A stretch of 64,000 bases of DNA from Prorocentrum cordatum. Its lineage: Eukaryota; Sar; Dinophyceae; Prorocentrales; Prorocentraceae. The notes beneath the pieces were generated by a model. The model searched no databases. It had not been told where the DNA came from and was given only the letters and a program-made list of their open reading frames with translations. How positions within the stretch are numbered: position 1 is the stretch's first letter; each line of letters starts with the position of its first letter. The stretch is taken from contig CAUYUJ010015710.1 of NCBI GenBank assembly GCA_963575745.1, forward strand, positions 2,501 through 66,500, read 5' to 3'. Of the stretch, positions 10,701-22,934 are shown piece by piece. The position numbers and the translations under genes are program-made.

Positions 10701-11639
10701 AAATCCGACTCTTAAGCGTAGATCATGTACTGTTCATGGCGCCCACAATATTGGGAGCGCGCGGATTGCTAGCCACGCCCGTCGATTGCCGCGCCTTTTT
10801 TTGAAGGTTTTCGGCCAGGTGCCCCGAGTCCCCGCTGCTGGACGTCTCCAGGCTGAACGGCTCAGAACTGCGCGAAGGCCAGTCGCCAGGACAGGGCGAT
10901 TACTCTCTTGCCCTCGTCTCGCTTCTTGTCCGCTTGCCCGTTTCTCGTCCCTTGCAGGTGAGTGTACTCATTGTCCTCCTCCCCCTCCTCCTCCTCCCCC
11001 TTCTCCTCCTCCCCCATTCCCTGGTCGTCCGAGGGGCCGTCCCATCTTCGTCGAGCGGGCGCGCGGGCACGCTGGCGCCAGCCTCGGGTTAATATCTTTC
11101 CTGTTCCTCCCCCATCCCTTTCTTCCTCGTCATCATTATCCTCATGTTCCTCCTCCTTTTCCTCCTTCTCTTCCTCCTCCTCCTCATCATCCGATCTTTT
11201 CCTCGTTGTCCATCCGTTTTCCTTCTGGGTAACTCCTGGTAATTCCTCGCCGCACCACCAGGCGGGTTGAGAGGGTGGCCATCTTGTAGGGGAACGCCCC
11301 CAGAGTCCGCTCGTGTTCCCTCTTGTGCAGTTTGGGGGGCCTGTCGGGCGATGGTGGGCCCGATCGGGGTTGTGGTGCTCGATGTTGGGGGCTGCTTGCG
11401 CTGTCCTAGACCCTGGATATCGAAACGGCGAGTCTCAAAACGACCCCATGCGATGCACACGCGGGCGCCGCAGGGCAAACGAAAGGACCAGGAAGGAGGG
11501 CGGAGGAGTATGTGGGCGCGAAGCGTGCGAGGGCGATGCCGTAGTCACCATCATCACGCGTGCGCCCGAGTCATGTTTACGCAAGTAAAGGCCACCGCAT
11601 CGCTGCAAAGTTGTATGTTGAGTACAAAGTATACTGATC
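10701..11639. other. No supported gene; TCC-rich patches
   Basis: Mixed sequence with pyrimidine-rich (TCC)n patches near 10975-11030 and 11100-11200. Overlapping frames on both strands lack domains. Nothing else is seen. Confidence 0.45.
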
Positions 11640-12912
11640 GTGGGTATCGAAAACGCCTACAGCGACTTACAGCCGCCCCCTGCCATATGGAATCGCACAT
11701 GTGGCCGAGCGATATAACAAGGAAACTATCGGACTACGTGTTCCCCCACCAGTTGTGGAAACCCTTCGGGGAAAACTTGGGGGAGGATGGCGGAAAAAAT
11801 CCGGAGGAGGAGAAGGAGGAGGAAGAGGAGGAGGAGGAGGAGGAAAAGGAGAAGACAGGGGAGGAGGAGAGGAGGAGGAGGAGGAGAGGAGGAGGAGGAG
11901 TGAAGGAGGAGGGGAAGAGGAGGAGAGGAGGAGAGGAGGAGGAGGAAAGGAGGGAAAGGAGGGAAATGAGGGAAAGGAGGGAAAGGAGGGAAAGGAGGGA
12001 AAGGAGGAGGAGGAGGAGGAGGAGGAGGAGGAGGAGGGAAAGGAGGAGGAGGAGGAGAAGGAGTGGGGGGGGGCATCTTGGAAGCCTCTGGGGGGCACTC
12101 TTGGGCCTCCTGGGTGTTTCCTGGCGGCCTTTTGGATGCATCTTTGGGGCCTCCTTGGGCCTCTTGGGGGCCTTTGGGAGTTTCTCGGGGGCCCGTCTTG
12201 CCCGGCTGAGGGCGTTCCTAGCCCGTCGGATGCCGTCTTGGGTGCCTTTCTGGGCAGACTTGGAGCCACCTCGGGGTACTGCTCCAGGATTGCCTTGGAA
12301 ACCATTTGGGGCGTCTTGGAGGCCTCTTGCGCCGTGCCGGGGCCCTCTTGGGGCCGCCTTGGGGGCCTCGGGAGCCATTTTGGAGGCCGAAGGGCCATTT
12401 GAGGCGATCTCGTCGGCCTCTTAGGCCGTCTTGGACCGTCCAAAGGGCGAAAAGAAGCAAATACCAAAATCCGACGATAATTCAAGGAGAATCAAAGATG
12501 TTGGCCTCTTCGGGCTTTCCTGGAGGACCTCTTGGAGCTTCTGGGGCCGTCATGGAGGCCTCTTGGGGGCCTGCCTCTTGGGCCGTCTTCCGTCATCTGG
12601 AGGCCGTCTTGGAGGTTTCTTTGGCAAATTTGAAGGCATCTTGGACGCCTTTGGGCCGTATTGGAGGCCATCTTGGACCATCTTGGGCGAATTTGAGGGA
12701 CATCTTGGCCGCCTTGGACGCCATCTTGGGCCATCTTGAAGCCATCTGGACCGGGAAAAACGTTGGCAACCACCTCTGGAAGGGCCTTCCGGGTGGTCGA
12801 CGCGCTGGGCTGAAGCCCCAGGGGGAGGTCTTCTGGAAAAGAATCAAAAACCAAAAGCCTTATAGGGTCTAGCACGCCGGGCACCCTTGTGATAAATCAA
12901 CAGGGGGCGGCG
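11640..12912. repeat. Higher-order repeat unit 1 (CTTGG array)
   Basis: The unit begins with a 120-base head (TATCGAAAACGCCTACAGCG … TTCCCCCACCAG), contains an unusual (GGA)n insert (about 11800-12065), then a short-period array of CTTGGGGCCTC / GCCGTCTTGGAGG words, a spacer with AAAAGAAGCAAATACCAAAA, more array, and a tail (GAAGCCCCAGGGGGAGG … GATAAATCAACAGGGGGCGG). The whole order recurs immediately downstream. Trp/Leu/Gly-rich frames on + and Pro/Lys/Arg-rich frames on - are artefacts of the array. Confidence 0.8.
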
Positions 12913-14450
12913 GATCGAAGACGCCTACGGCGAATCACCGCCGCCCCCTGCCTTTTTGGAAGCGCCTATGTGGCCGAACGTTGAGGCCAGACCTGCAAAG
13001 CTATCGGACCATGTGTTCCCCGAATCGGTTTGGAAAGTCTTCGGTGAACACGTGGGCATCTTGAAGGTCATCTTGGCCGTCTGGAGGCCATTTTGACCCT
13101 TTCGGGCCTTCTTGGAGGACGTCTTGGAGGGCTCTTGGGCCGTCTTGGAGGCCATCTCGAGCGTCTTGGAGACCTCTTGGGCCGTCTTGGGGGCCTCTTG
13201 GGGCCGTGTCTTGGGCCTCTTGCGATCTTCGGGGGCACTTGGGCCGTCTCGGGCCGTCGGAAGGCAGAAAAAATGCAAATGCCACAATCCTTCGAAAACC
13301 AATGGGAAATCAATGATTTTGGCCTTTGGGGGCTGTCTTGGGCCATCTTAGGGCCATGTTCGGCCGTCTTTGTGGGCTCCTGGTCCATCTGACGCCGTCG
13401 GAAGCCGTTTGGGGGGCCTCTATGGGCCGACCTGGGGCCCTCTTAGAATGCTCCAGGGCCGTCTTAGAGGCCCATCTTGGGCGTCTTAAAGGCCTCCTGT
13501 GCCGTCTTTTGGGGGCCTCTTGGGACCCTCTTGGGGCCCTCTTGGGCCTTTCTGGGGCCATCTCGGAGGCCTCTTGGGCGATCTTTCGGCGATCTTTGGG
13601 GGCTCTTGGGCCGTCTCGGGCCGTGAGAAGGCCGAAAAGAAGCAAATGTCAAAATACGTCAAAAACCTTTGGGGAAATCAATGTTTTGGGCCTCTTCTGG
13701 CCTTCCTGGAGACCCTCTTGGGGGCCTCTTGGGCCGTCTTGGGCCAGCTTCGAGCCAACTTCGGCCATCTTGGTGGGTTCCTGGCACGTCTGACGCCGTC
13801 GGGAGCCGTCTTGGGGGCCGTTCTGGGCCGATTTGGGGCCCTCTTGGGGCGCTTCGGGGCCGTCTTGGAGGCCATCTTGGGCGTGTTGGAGGCCTCTTGG
13901 GCCGTCTTGGGGCTTGGAGGCCACTTGGGTCGTCATGGGGCCCTTTTGGGTGCCTCTTGGGCGATCTTGGGGGCCTCTTGGGCCGTCTTGGGCCGTCGGA
14001 AAGCCGAAAAGGCGCAAATGCCAAAATCCTTCAAAAACCTAAGGAAAATAAATGAGTTTGGCCTTTTCGGGCCTTCCTGGAGGGACGTCTTGGAGGGCTC
14101 TTGGGCCGTCTTGGAGGCCTCTTGCGGGCCTGTTGGGCCGTCGTAGACCATCTTGAGGCCATCTTGGGCCGTCTTGGAGGCATCTTGGGGCCATCTTAGC
14201 CGTCTTGGAGGTCATCTTGGGCCGTCTTGGAGACCATCCTGGGCCATCTTGGCCGTCTTGGACGCCATCTTGGGCGAACTGGAGAAAACAGAGGCACGAC
14301 TGACGCGTTTTGAGCGCCTTTCCGGGTGGCCGGCGGGACTGGCCGAAGCCCCAGGGGGAGTTCTTTTTGAAAAAGAACCAAAACCAAAAGCCAGATCATC
14401 CGGCACGCCAGGCACCCCTTTGATAAATCAAAAGGGGGCGGCGGATCGAA
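12913..14450. repeat. Higher-order repeat unit 2 (CTTGG array)
   Basis: Direct duplicate of the preceding unit: head GGATCGAAGACGCCTACGGCG with TGTGTTCCCCGAATCGG, the array interrupted three times by a ~75-base spacer (GGCCGAAAAG..GCAAATG.CAAAAT; at about 13255, 13620 and 13985), and the tail GAAGCCCCAGGGGGAG ending in GATAAATCAAAAGGGGGCGG. It lacks the (GGA)n insert of unit 1. Adjacent head-to-tail copies suggest unequal exchange. Confidence 0.8.
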
Positions 14451-15100
14451 TGACTTTCGGCCCATCCCGCCACCGTGCCTAGGTTGTGGGTCTGAGGCTT
14501 CGTGGAAGTTTGTTGGGATCTCGTGCGAGGGCTCTCCGGGTCCTCTTAGAGGCAGGTTTGTTGCCTCTGGGGGGCCGTGTGGGGGCCTCTTGGGGCCTCT
14601 GGGGCGCCTCTTGGAGCTGCCTGGGGTTATGTTAAGGAGGACTTGAATGTTCAGTTCGTGGTCCCGCTCTTGCGCCCTCTTGGGGCCATCTTAGGGCATT
14701 CTTGGGCCGTCTTTGGAGGCATCTCGGAACCGTGTTAGGGCCTTTGGGGGACGTTTTTGGGGCCGTATTGGTAGCTTCTTTGGGGGCTTCTTGGGCAGTC
14801 TTGGGTCAGTCTTGGAGGCCTCTTGGGCCGTCTTGGAGCATCGGAAAGCCGAAAAGGCGAGAGAGTCAAAAGTTGCCAAAAACCTGAGGGGACAGAATGA
14901 AGTTCGCTTCTTGGGGCCCTCATGAGAGTATTATTAGGGGTTTCTTGAACCGTGTTGGGCCGTCTGGGGGCCACCCTGGGCGTCTTGGAACGATCTTTCG
15001 TCGACGAGGTATTCTTGAACCGTCTTGGGGTCCTCTTGGGGCCCTCTCGGCCAGTCTTGGGGCCCTCTTGGGTCCAGTAGATTCATGCAACAAGCCGCTG
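14451..15100. repeat. CTTGG array, partial unit
   Basis: Less regular CTTGGGGCC words with one copy of the spacer (GGAAAGCCGAAAAGGCG at about 14840) and no recognisable tail. Probably a truncated third unit of the higher-order repeat just upstream. Confidence 0.7.
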
Positions 15101-15770
15101 GGAGCCCGCGACAAGCCGCAAGATATTTTGCAAATTTGGGCTCCAGGCCCCTAAGAGACTCCTCGGGAGTGAGGACAGAGGCTTAGAGGATTAGGAAAAG
15201 GACCTGAGGGCACGCCCACTCTGTGCCGAGAGGCACGGCGGCGGATACATAGGCTCTACCCCTGTCGAGGCTGGGGCTAGCACCTCCAGTCCAGGATGTT
15301 CGTTTTCGCAGTTGTGTTGCGTAGTCTTTGGAACATACCGTCCCAGACAGGCCCGCATGCATTCCCCCGTCATCCTTGTCAAAGTATACCATGCGGGGCA
15401 CACGCGTCGATCAAACAATTGCGCTTTGTAACGATCGTCTGCAAATCACATGTCATGAGCCACGCTTGCACCTGCCACCACCACCACCACCACCCGCGCG
15501 CGCGCATGCCGACATCAGATCTCAATGGTGTTCAAAGAGTTCTTCGCATACATGTGAAGATGAAATGCGTGTCGTCAATATGGGCAGGTTTTCTGCTGCG
15601 TATTTGCTAGAATCCTTAAACTACAATTCTATATCTTATAGAGAGAGTCCCCTAACCAGGGTTGGTCGGGAGGGTTGGCCAGAGGGTTGATTGAGGTTGG
15701 CTTGGATACAAGCGATGTGGTGCAAGCTACGCGGTGCATGAACATTTGCGACAGACTTCACATCCCCCAG
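15101..15770. other. No supported gene
   Basis: Unique DNA with a short (CCA)n run near 15475-15495. Nothing is identified. Confidence 0.4.
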
Positions 15771-17560
15771 CCCTCCACCGCTCGCACAAACATCCTACCC
15801 TCCCACCCCCACTTTGTTTGGCAAAACCGATTCAGCCACGACTGCGGCTACTGATTGGCACTTGCTGGCGCATCCCTACAGCCGCGATGGCGCTTACCGA
15901 TGTAAGTTCCCCAGCGCGTATCACGGGCCGCGCTGGCGCACGGACATTTCAGTGCGGGTCGGCGACTCGGGCGCGATATCATGATGACGTCGGCAACGGC
16001 GGCAACGACGATGCTAGTAATGATGTTGGTGGCAATGATGACGATGACGACGGCAAGGCCAATGACGGCGCCAATGTTGCTGACGACGCTGACGACTATG
16101 ATGTCCATGTGCCGGTGAGGAAGGTGATGGTGTCTATGGTTGCAGCGATGGCGGCGGTCGACGATGACTGCGACGGCGGTAACGCTATGATGTTGATGAA
16201 AGCGATGGGGGATGGCGCGCAACAACAAAAACGGAAGAAATATGGAAGGTCTGTTGTTCAGCGACTCCTGGTACACAAGCATGTTTGCAAAAATGTATCT
16301 TGAAGCGCGCCGAAGCCCATGTGGTGTGGGAAAGAGTTCGGCATGCGCGCGCGGTGACGCGGGCATGTGGCTCGCAGGGTGGATTTTCGGATGATACGCA
16401 ATTGCGCACTAGGTGCATGCTGGGCCAACTCGGATGCACCGCTTGGTGACATGAAAAAGCAAGTTATGGATGATATTGCGAAATGCGTGTGGTGTCATCC
16501 TCTGCGCGCGGACAGCATTTTAGCAATGAGCCGAACTAGATGCAAATCGCCACACGGACAACGGAACGGAAAGCCCCAGGTTCGGGGAAGGGGGGGTCTT
16601 GCTTTTTATTATACAGGAGATCAGATCGGGCGTGCGCCACGCATTGCACGTTGCGTCGTGTAATCAATCTACAGATATGTAGAAGTAGGAATACATGTAT
16701 CTAACATGTAGCGTAAGCCGTGCGATGTAGACAATGCGGTGCAAGCTGTGTAGTGCAGGCAGTGTGGTTCAAACTACGTGGTGCAAGGCATGTGATGCAA
16801 GTTACGCGGTGCAAGCTACGTGGTGCAAGCTATACAGTGCAAGCTGTGCAGCGCAAGCTGTGTGGTGTGTGGTACAAGCTGTGCAGTGCAAATTATGTGG
16901 TGCAAGCTATGTGGTGAAAGCCACGGGGTGCAGTTCATCATAAAGAATCTGAAATTGCCAATCCACTGCTCGAGCAATCATCGCACCCTCCGTCCCGCAA
17001 CCTGTTTGGCAAATCTCATTCGGCCACAATTACGGTTTAAGATAGGGACTCGCAGGCGCATCTGTGCTGGACGCTGGCGCGCGCAAGCTCGTGCGTAGAG
17101 CGGCCAGCTAGTTTGCACAATTAATCCGGCCGCGATGGCGCTTGCCAATTGGAGCGCCCCAGCGCGTCTCAGAGGCAGCATTGGCTCGCGGGCAGGTCGG
17201 TGACTCGCGTGGGCGCGGTGTCACGATGACGTCGGCAACGGTGGTAACGACAATGATAGTAACGATGGTGGTGGCGATGATGACACTGACGACGGCGAGG
17301 CCAGTGACTGCGTCAATCTTGGTGGCGATGCGCGCAGAAATCCAAGAAATCTGGCAGATCGTGTTGGGGATAGCACTTGTGGTTTGTCCGTTTGTGTTCT
17401 ATGAGCTATATATCGCAATGCGTCAGACCCCCCGTTTGGATAAAGCTCTCGACGCGCGCGTGGCGGCGCGCGCGTGTGGCCCGCACGGCGTTATGTTATA
17501 CGGGTTCGTGGGTTGGGCGCATGCTGGGCGAACACGGATGCACCGCGTGACGAGAGAAGA
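15771..17560. repeat. Diverged tandem segmental duplication
   Basis: About 15771-16480 and 16968-17560 share ordered blocks: TTTGGCAAA.C.CATTC.GCCAC, CCGCGATGGCGCTT, GATGACGTCGGCAACGG, GACGGCGA/AGGCC, and CATGCTGGGC.AAC.CGGATGCACCG. Repeat spacing is about 1.1-1.2 kb, with the 12-bp minisatellite lying between the copies. Diverged but colinear, so this is an old duplication. Frames inside are Asp/Ala or Met/Val low complexity. Confidence 0.65.
16718..16933. repeat. ~12-bp minisatellite GTGCAAGCTRYG
   Basis: About 17 degenerate units of GTGCAAGCTATGTG type. Single related copies occur near 15719 (+) and inverted near 18858 (CACATAGCTTGCACC), so this word is dispersed locally in both orientations. 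Confidence 0.85.
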
Positions 17561-17653
17561 TTGTAACGATTGGGCGACACTGCTAAATTTGTATAGTGTT
17601 TCTTTGAGCTCCGCAACTGTGCGAGGGTTGCGGATCTGCAAGGTTCTAGAGTG

Positions 17654-17989
17654 ACAACTCGAGGATGTTTTGTTGTTTGTACGCCGAGGTGCTTGCCAAA
17701 CCAATGTATTTGGCATGTGTTTGACACGTGCGCGCGTGATGACGACGTGCATTTGTTGCGAGGGGTTGTTGATGGTTCTTGTTTGAGATAACGAGTGCGC
17801 GCACAAGTATTATTTCACAGGGGGCGAGGGTGGGGGGACGATACCTTTACAGCTGGGATGGTATTCATTGGTGTGGATATGAACGGTGGAACAGAGTCAT
17901 TTGTAAGCTGCAGTGTCGCCGTGCGACCAGTGAAGCCCGGGATTGGAAGGAAACTACGCTTTTGGGGGGGTGAAAGATGCGTAGCACCA
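17654..17989. other. No supported gene
   Basis: Unique sequence between repeats; no domain or RNA gene recognised. Confidence 0.4.
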
Positions 17990-18320
17990 TTGGTGCGCCC
18001 ACCCAGCGCACCAGACGCCCACGGGCGGCCAGACGGGCGTGCACCAGGCGCAAGCTCGGTCGACCCACCCCCAGTGCACGAGGCGCCCGCGGGCGGGCAC
18101 CAGGCGAGACGTTGGTTGACCCGCCCAGCGCACGAGGCCCGGGCACCGGGCGACATCCCGACGGACCCGCCCAGCGCACGAGGCGCCCACGGCCGGGCAC
18201 CAGGGGGCGCTCGGCTAACCCGCCCAACGCGAGGCGCCGACGAGACGCCCGCGGGCAGGCACCTGGCGAGGTCTCGACTGACCCACCCAGCGCGTGAGGC
18301 GCCCACGTGGGTCCACCAAC
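17990..18320. repeat. GC-rich minisatellite (CGCACGAGGCGCCC)
   Basis: Roughly six to seven degenerate units of about 45-55 bp built from GACCCRCCCAGCGCACGAGGCGCCC and GGGCACCAGGCGA. Long frames on both strands result from the repeat. Confidence 0.8.
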
Positions 18321-18417
18321 CGGGCACCAGACGAAACCTTGGCCGAACTATCCCATCCCCCAAACGCACGAAAGTAAGAAAGTCCGAGTGCAAGCATTGT
18401 TTCGGGAATGTGTCAGA

Positions 18418-18521
18418 ATCCCGCATCCCCGGGCATCATCATCCGCGTCGTCGCCATCATCATCAGATTCATCATCAAGCCCATCATCAGCATAATATTT
18501 TTCTTCATCATCTTCATCATC

Positions 18522-18552
<31 letters not shown>

Positions 18553-18712
18553 GCACCAGCATCATCATCAGTATCATCAGCATCACCATCAGTAGCATCA
18601 TAATCATCACCAGCAGCAGCATCATGATTATCATCATAAGCAGCACCAAGACCAACAGCAGCAGCATCATCATAAGCAGCATCAGCATCATCATCAGCCG
18701 CTCGCCCGAGTC
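18418..18712. repeat. (TCA)n/(CAG)n triplet tract
   Basis: Impure TCATCA/CAGCAG triplets giving His/Ser/Ile-rich frames and, inverted, Met/Asp-rich frames. Not a gene. Confidence 0.95.
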
Positions 18713-20186
18713 ATGCATCTGCATGAGGAGGATATGCGCGTCATTGCGCTTGCTGTTGGGATGTGCTGACATATCATGATAGGCAACTGCGCCCACGACC
18801 CCATGAGTATTGCCAGCATGTTTTGCGTGGGTGGATGGGGTATTGCACCCCTTGTCTTGCTCCACATAGCTTGCACCACATAGCCAGTACATTGAGAGCG
18901 CAAGAAGTCATTGTGCGGGGCCCACGTTGGCCGACATTGTCTTGCAAAGCGAAGTGTCACCAGCGATTCCTGCGTCGCTGGGAGGGGAATGGGGGCAAGG
19001 ATGCAATCGCGGCAACATGTGAGCGAGTGAAGCGAATAAGGTCATTTTGGCGGGCTCCGCCCTGACGGCCAGCACATCGGAAAGACCAACAGGTTCGACA
19101 TATATACACCGTTGGCATGACAAAAGTGTTGTGTGTTGCTTGCGTGGCCGCTCAGTGAAGCACAGCGCAGTGTTGTACCTTCGCATTCGTTATTCTGTCG
19201 CGGGCGTGAGAAGTAAGCGCACGATGTTTTCAAGCGCCATCTTGTCGTCACAGAGCCAAGTACGGCAGCAGCAAAGCGTGCACAGTGCAGCGTGCGGCGT
19301 CCAATATATGGCGTATCGCATGGGAAATCGCGGCGCAGCACCGTGAGTTCGCATTGTTCAAGACTTTGCGGTGTGTGTGTGCGTGCATGCAGGTTTCTTT
19401 GCGATAGGGTCAGAGTCCTCCTCAGCTCTGTAGATCTAATGTAGCTGCTGTATAATTACATATACAGACATACAGATATACATACATATATACATAGATA
19501 CACACATTGGACCAGGGGAAAGGCAACGATTCGAGCAGGTTCGACCTTGGAGCCATGCCATGTGAGTGTGTGTCCACGGGGATTGTGAGTAGTTCGACAC
19601 CGCAGCGATCTTTGTAACCATGACCCATATTTGTAAGCATGACCCCGTCGCAGTTGACAGTGTTTGCATACATCTGTATGTAGGGACACATATATATATA
19701 GAGAGAGAGAGAGAAAGCGAGATCGAGAGAGCGAGCAAGTGAGCGAGAGTGAGAGAGCAGCAGGGCTTCCGGATGATACTAGCCATGGCCCGTAATCTTG
19801 CGTTTGCTTTGTTGCGTCTCGTTCGTCCCCAGCCTCCGATACAAAGGATTGTAGTTACGATGAAGACGCGTTCGCTCGGAGATGATGAAGGCGCGACCGT
19901 GGCCGCCAGACGAGGCTTATGCGACGCAGCCCTGGGCTTGGGCTGTCAGTGTTTCACACTTTCCACCCTTCCTCTCCTCCTCCCCTCTCCCACTTCTCCA
20001 TGCGTTTCGCCTCGGGGCCCCATCGCCACGGAAGCGCGCTGACGCCGTTTCCTTTACCGCTTTTGGCGCACAACGCCTCCGAGGCCCAGGGGGGTCCTGT
20101 CCGCGGCGGGGAACGCCCAGTGCAGATGAAGAGCCGCGCGCTCGTCGCGCAGGGTTGCTAAATTTCGATTCACCAGCATCGGCTGG
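18713..20186. other. No supported gene; minor microsatellites
   Basis: Mixed DNA with TACATA-type repeats near 19450-19505 and a GAGAGA run near 19695-19765. Short open frames on both strands have no recognisable domain. Confidence 0.4.
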
Positions 20187-20274
20187 GCCCGGCCAGAGCC
20201 GTGCGTGGCGATCCGATTTCGATTCGATTCGAGACGATTGCGAAGGCCTTACGGCAGGTGCCGCCGACCCTAAA

Positions 20275-20275
20275 A

Positions 20276-20367
<92 letters not shown>
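20275..20367. repeat. (GAC)n microsatellite
   Basis: About 30 perfect GAC triplets; reads as poly-Asp, poly-Thr or poly-Arg depending on frame. Confidence 0.97.
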
Positions 20368-20368
<1 letters not shown>

Positions 20369-20369
20369 C

Positions 20370-20750
20370 GCTCTCGGGGGCCTCTTGGGGGTAGTTTGGG
20401 GGACTCTTGGGAAGCTCTTGGGGGCCGTTTGGGAGCCTCGTGGGGGCCTCTTGGGGCTTCCTGGGGGTCTCTGGGAGGTCTCGTGGGGCCTCTTGGGGGT
20501 CTCTTGGGGCCTTTTGGGGGGTTTCTTAGGGGCCTCTGGGGGCTTCCTGAGAGCTTCTCAGGCGACTCGGGGCACTCTTGGGCCGTCTCTGGGGCCATCT
20601 TGGGCATTCGGACCTCATTTGAGTGTTTTCGAGGTTTCGAGGGCGCCCGAGGAAAAACGAATCTACCCCCCCGGACCCCCCCCGGACCCCCCCCGGGACC
20701 CCCCCCGGGACCCCCCCTCCCCCCGGGACCCCCCCCCCCCTGGGGAAGGG
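20370..20750. repeat. CTTGG array plus CCCCCGGACC minisatellite
   Basis: A short + strand-oriented CTTGGGGGCCTC array (20375-20610) is followed by CCCCCCGGGACC repeats (about 20665-20742). Same array family as at 11.6-15.1 kb, without its spacers. Confidence 0.85.
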
Positions 20751-20966
20751 ATCAAAGGGAAGGAGCTTCCCTTCGATTCGATGACGACATTGCAAGTTTT
20801 CTCTCTCGCTGACAGTCTTGAGGAGAGGAGGGTGCAGGGAAAGGGGGCGACGGAGACGACGACTGACGGAGACGACGACTGGAACACACAGACCCCTCGC
20901 ACACGCTGACAGGGTCCGGCCAGAGCCGTGCGTGGCGATCCGATTTCGATTCGATTCGAGACGATT

Positions 20967-21689
20967 TGTTGGCAAGCAGATCCGTTTTTGATCCGATCCG
21001 ATATCGCGGCTCGATTCAGCTCAGGCTTGCTTGGGTGCGTGCCTGAAGCGGGGGTTCCGCAACACAGACCCCTCAGGTTGGATCTTTGTGTGGTTCCAGT
21101 CATCTTCGTTCCCCGTAAGTGAGATCAAAGTGTCGACGGACAAACCCTGTTCTATCTAGAATCACCCTGGGCGGCCACACCCAATCCGCCCCAAACTGAC
21201 GATGCTGATGCCTGAAGGCGATCAGGTTGCACCCTTGGCAGCGACTGTGAAGATAATGAAGCGTCAGCCGTGCTCGGCTGGATCCGCGTGGTGGCGCGTT
21301 TTACACGTGGCCCCTCCTCATTTCTGTTATGCCGCCCGTGCTCTCGAGAGCCAACAAAAACGAAGCAAAAGCAACAAAATCATTCGAAAAGCCGAAAAAG
21401 AGGATTTGGATTCAGAGATTGTGCAATGTTGTAGAGACCGCGGCACACTTGTTTCAGAAATTGCACGGTTTGTTTCCAGCCTGTTTGTTCCGACATTGCG
21501 CCAGATCATTTCGGATAATGCTATGGATGTTTCACAGAAAGGGCAGGGTTGATTCAGAGATAGAGCCTGGATGTTTCGGAAATTTAGCTAGGTTGTTTGG
21601 CATGGTTTCTGTAAGTCTTTTAAGGATTCCCTCCCCTCTCTACTGGAGGATTTCTGCACGCATCGCCCTCCACCCAAGACTGCAAGTCA
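20967..21689. other. No supported gene
   Basis: Unique sequence. A 116-codon frame at 21202-21552 (+) has no recognisable domain and is overlapped by another frame. Nothing is identified. Confidence 0.4.
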
Positions 21690-21880
21690 AAAACAATTGG
21701 TCCGCGGTCTCGAGGCCAGGACCCTGATACGCACTCCCGAGGCCACAACCCCTTGTGACAAACTCCAGGCCCGCGTTCCTGAGGCCAGATTCCTTAGCAG
21801 AACTCGATGGGCCCGCGCTCACGAGGTCACGATGCGCATTCCCGAGGCCGTGATCCCTTCCTGCAGTAAACGCTGGATCC
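21690..21880. repeat. Degenerate CCCGAGGCCA minisatellite
   Basis: Four to five units of CGC.CTCCCGAGGCCA followed by 20-30 variable bases. Diverged relative of the better-preserved array at about 60055-60465. Confidence 0.65.
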
Positions 21881-21924
21881 GCGCTTCCAACTCTCGAAGG
21901 CAGCCGAGGCGGGACACCGAGACC

Positions 21925-22285
21925 ACCAGTATGGTCCAAGATGCCTCCAAGGCGGCCCCAAGATGGCCTCAAGTTGGCCCACGGGGCCCCCGAGACGGCC
22001 CGAGAGGGCGATGAGAGGACCCCCAGTTTTCGAACGTAGCTCGCCCGGTAGGGTTTCAAGTCGGCATCAGACAGCCCAAGAGGTCCCTTAGACGGCGCAG
22101 GACGGCACCAAGAGAGCCCCAAGCCGGCCCAAGAGGGCCACCCGAAGGATCCACGATACCTTCAGGGAGTTCCCCGATGCTTTCACGAAGGTCGCGAGAA
22201 GAGGGCGCGCCCCAAGACGGCAATCCCCAAGTGGCCTAAGAGGACACCAGCATGGCCCAAAGTGGCCCGAGAGACCCTCATGACC
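21925..22285. repeat. CTTGG array in reverse orientation
   Basis: CCAAGATGGCC / CCCAAGAGGCC words, the reverse complement of the CTTGG arrays elsewhere. No head or tail module seen. Confidence 0.8.
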
Positions 22286-22715
22286 GCCGCAAAGGAGCCC
22301 CAGAAAGGACTGGACAAAGAGGAAGACGACAAAGACAAGAAAAAACCTCCGACACGACGCGGAAGAGCGCGTCACATGTCACCGTTCTCTGAAGTTTTGG
22401 GACACGATGTCATGCGTTATTGCATGTTGTGTGCCAGCCGAGCAGTCGCCATCCAAAGTGTTTGGCTGGCACGGCGGCGGGATTTGCCGAAGGCAGTTGG
22501 ATAGCTCCAAGGTTGTGAAAGGTAATAAATACGCTTTCCCTCCACAATGTCCCAAGACGCCGCAAAACTACCCCAAGGCAGCATCCCAGCCAGAATTTCG
22601 AGAAACCAATTCTCCCCAAACCCTGAGCTCAAAGTTTAAGGCTGCAGGGCCCCACATCCCCTTTATCCGACCTCTTCCAATATTGTTTTACGCTGCCGCA
22701 TTCAACCTACCTACA
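22286..22715. other. No supported gene
   Basis: Unique sequence; no domain recognised. Confidence 0.4.
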
Positions 22716-22717
22716 AC

Positions 22718-22720
22718 ATG

Positions 22721-22766
<46 letters not shown>

Positions 22767-22792
22767 GTTTGTTTTCTCTCTCTCTCTCTTTT

Positions 22793-22855
<63 letters not shown>

Positions 22856-22857
22856 AA
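22718..22857. repeat. (CT)n microsatellite
   Basis: About 140 bases of CTCTCT with occasional T insertions. Confidence 0.97.
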
Positions 22858-22879
22858 AGTGTGTATGGTTATGAGGGTG

Positions 22880-22913
22880 CTCGACAACGAATCTGAAAAG
22901 ATTCGTTGTCGAG
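22880..22913. repeat. Perfect 15-bp hairpin with GAAA loop
   Basis: CTCGACAACGAATCT (22880-22894), loop GAAA, then its exact complement to 22913. It is followed by TGGGGGGTCG. A reverse-complement relative with the same flank (CGACCCCCCACTCG at 33192-33205) and a partly decayed stem lies at 33206-33231. Confidence 0.85.
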
Positions 22914-22934
22914 TGGGGGGTCGTCCATCCTCTT

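Larger units (their letters stand above)
20187..20966. repeat. Direct repeat pair flanking (GAC)n and CTTGG array
   Basis: The block GGCCAGAGCCGTGCGTGGCG followed by ATCCGATTTCGATTCGATTC is nearly identical at about 20190-20240 and 20910-20962. Between the copies lie (GAC)n, a CTTGG array and a C-rich minisatellite. Either an insertion bounded by a long duplication or two long terminal-like repeats; no coding capacity between them. Confidence 0.7.

Noticed and set aside
11267-14465. Trp/Leu/Gly-rich (+) and Pro/Lys/Arg-rich (-) proteins of 100-385 codons
   Set aside because: They follow the CTTGG array and purine tracts in every frame; similar peptides arise at each array of this family.
22880-22913. 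Helitron 3' terminal hairpin
   Set aside because: No CTRR end follows at the usual distance and no Rep/helicase-type Helitron protein is nearby in matching orientation.
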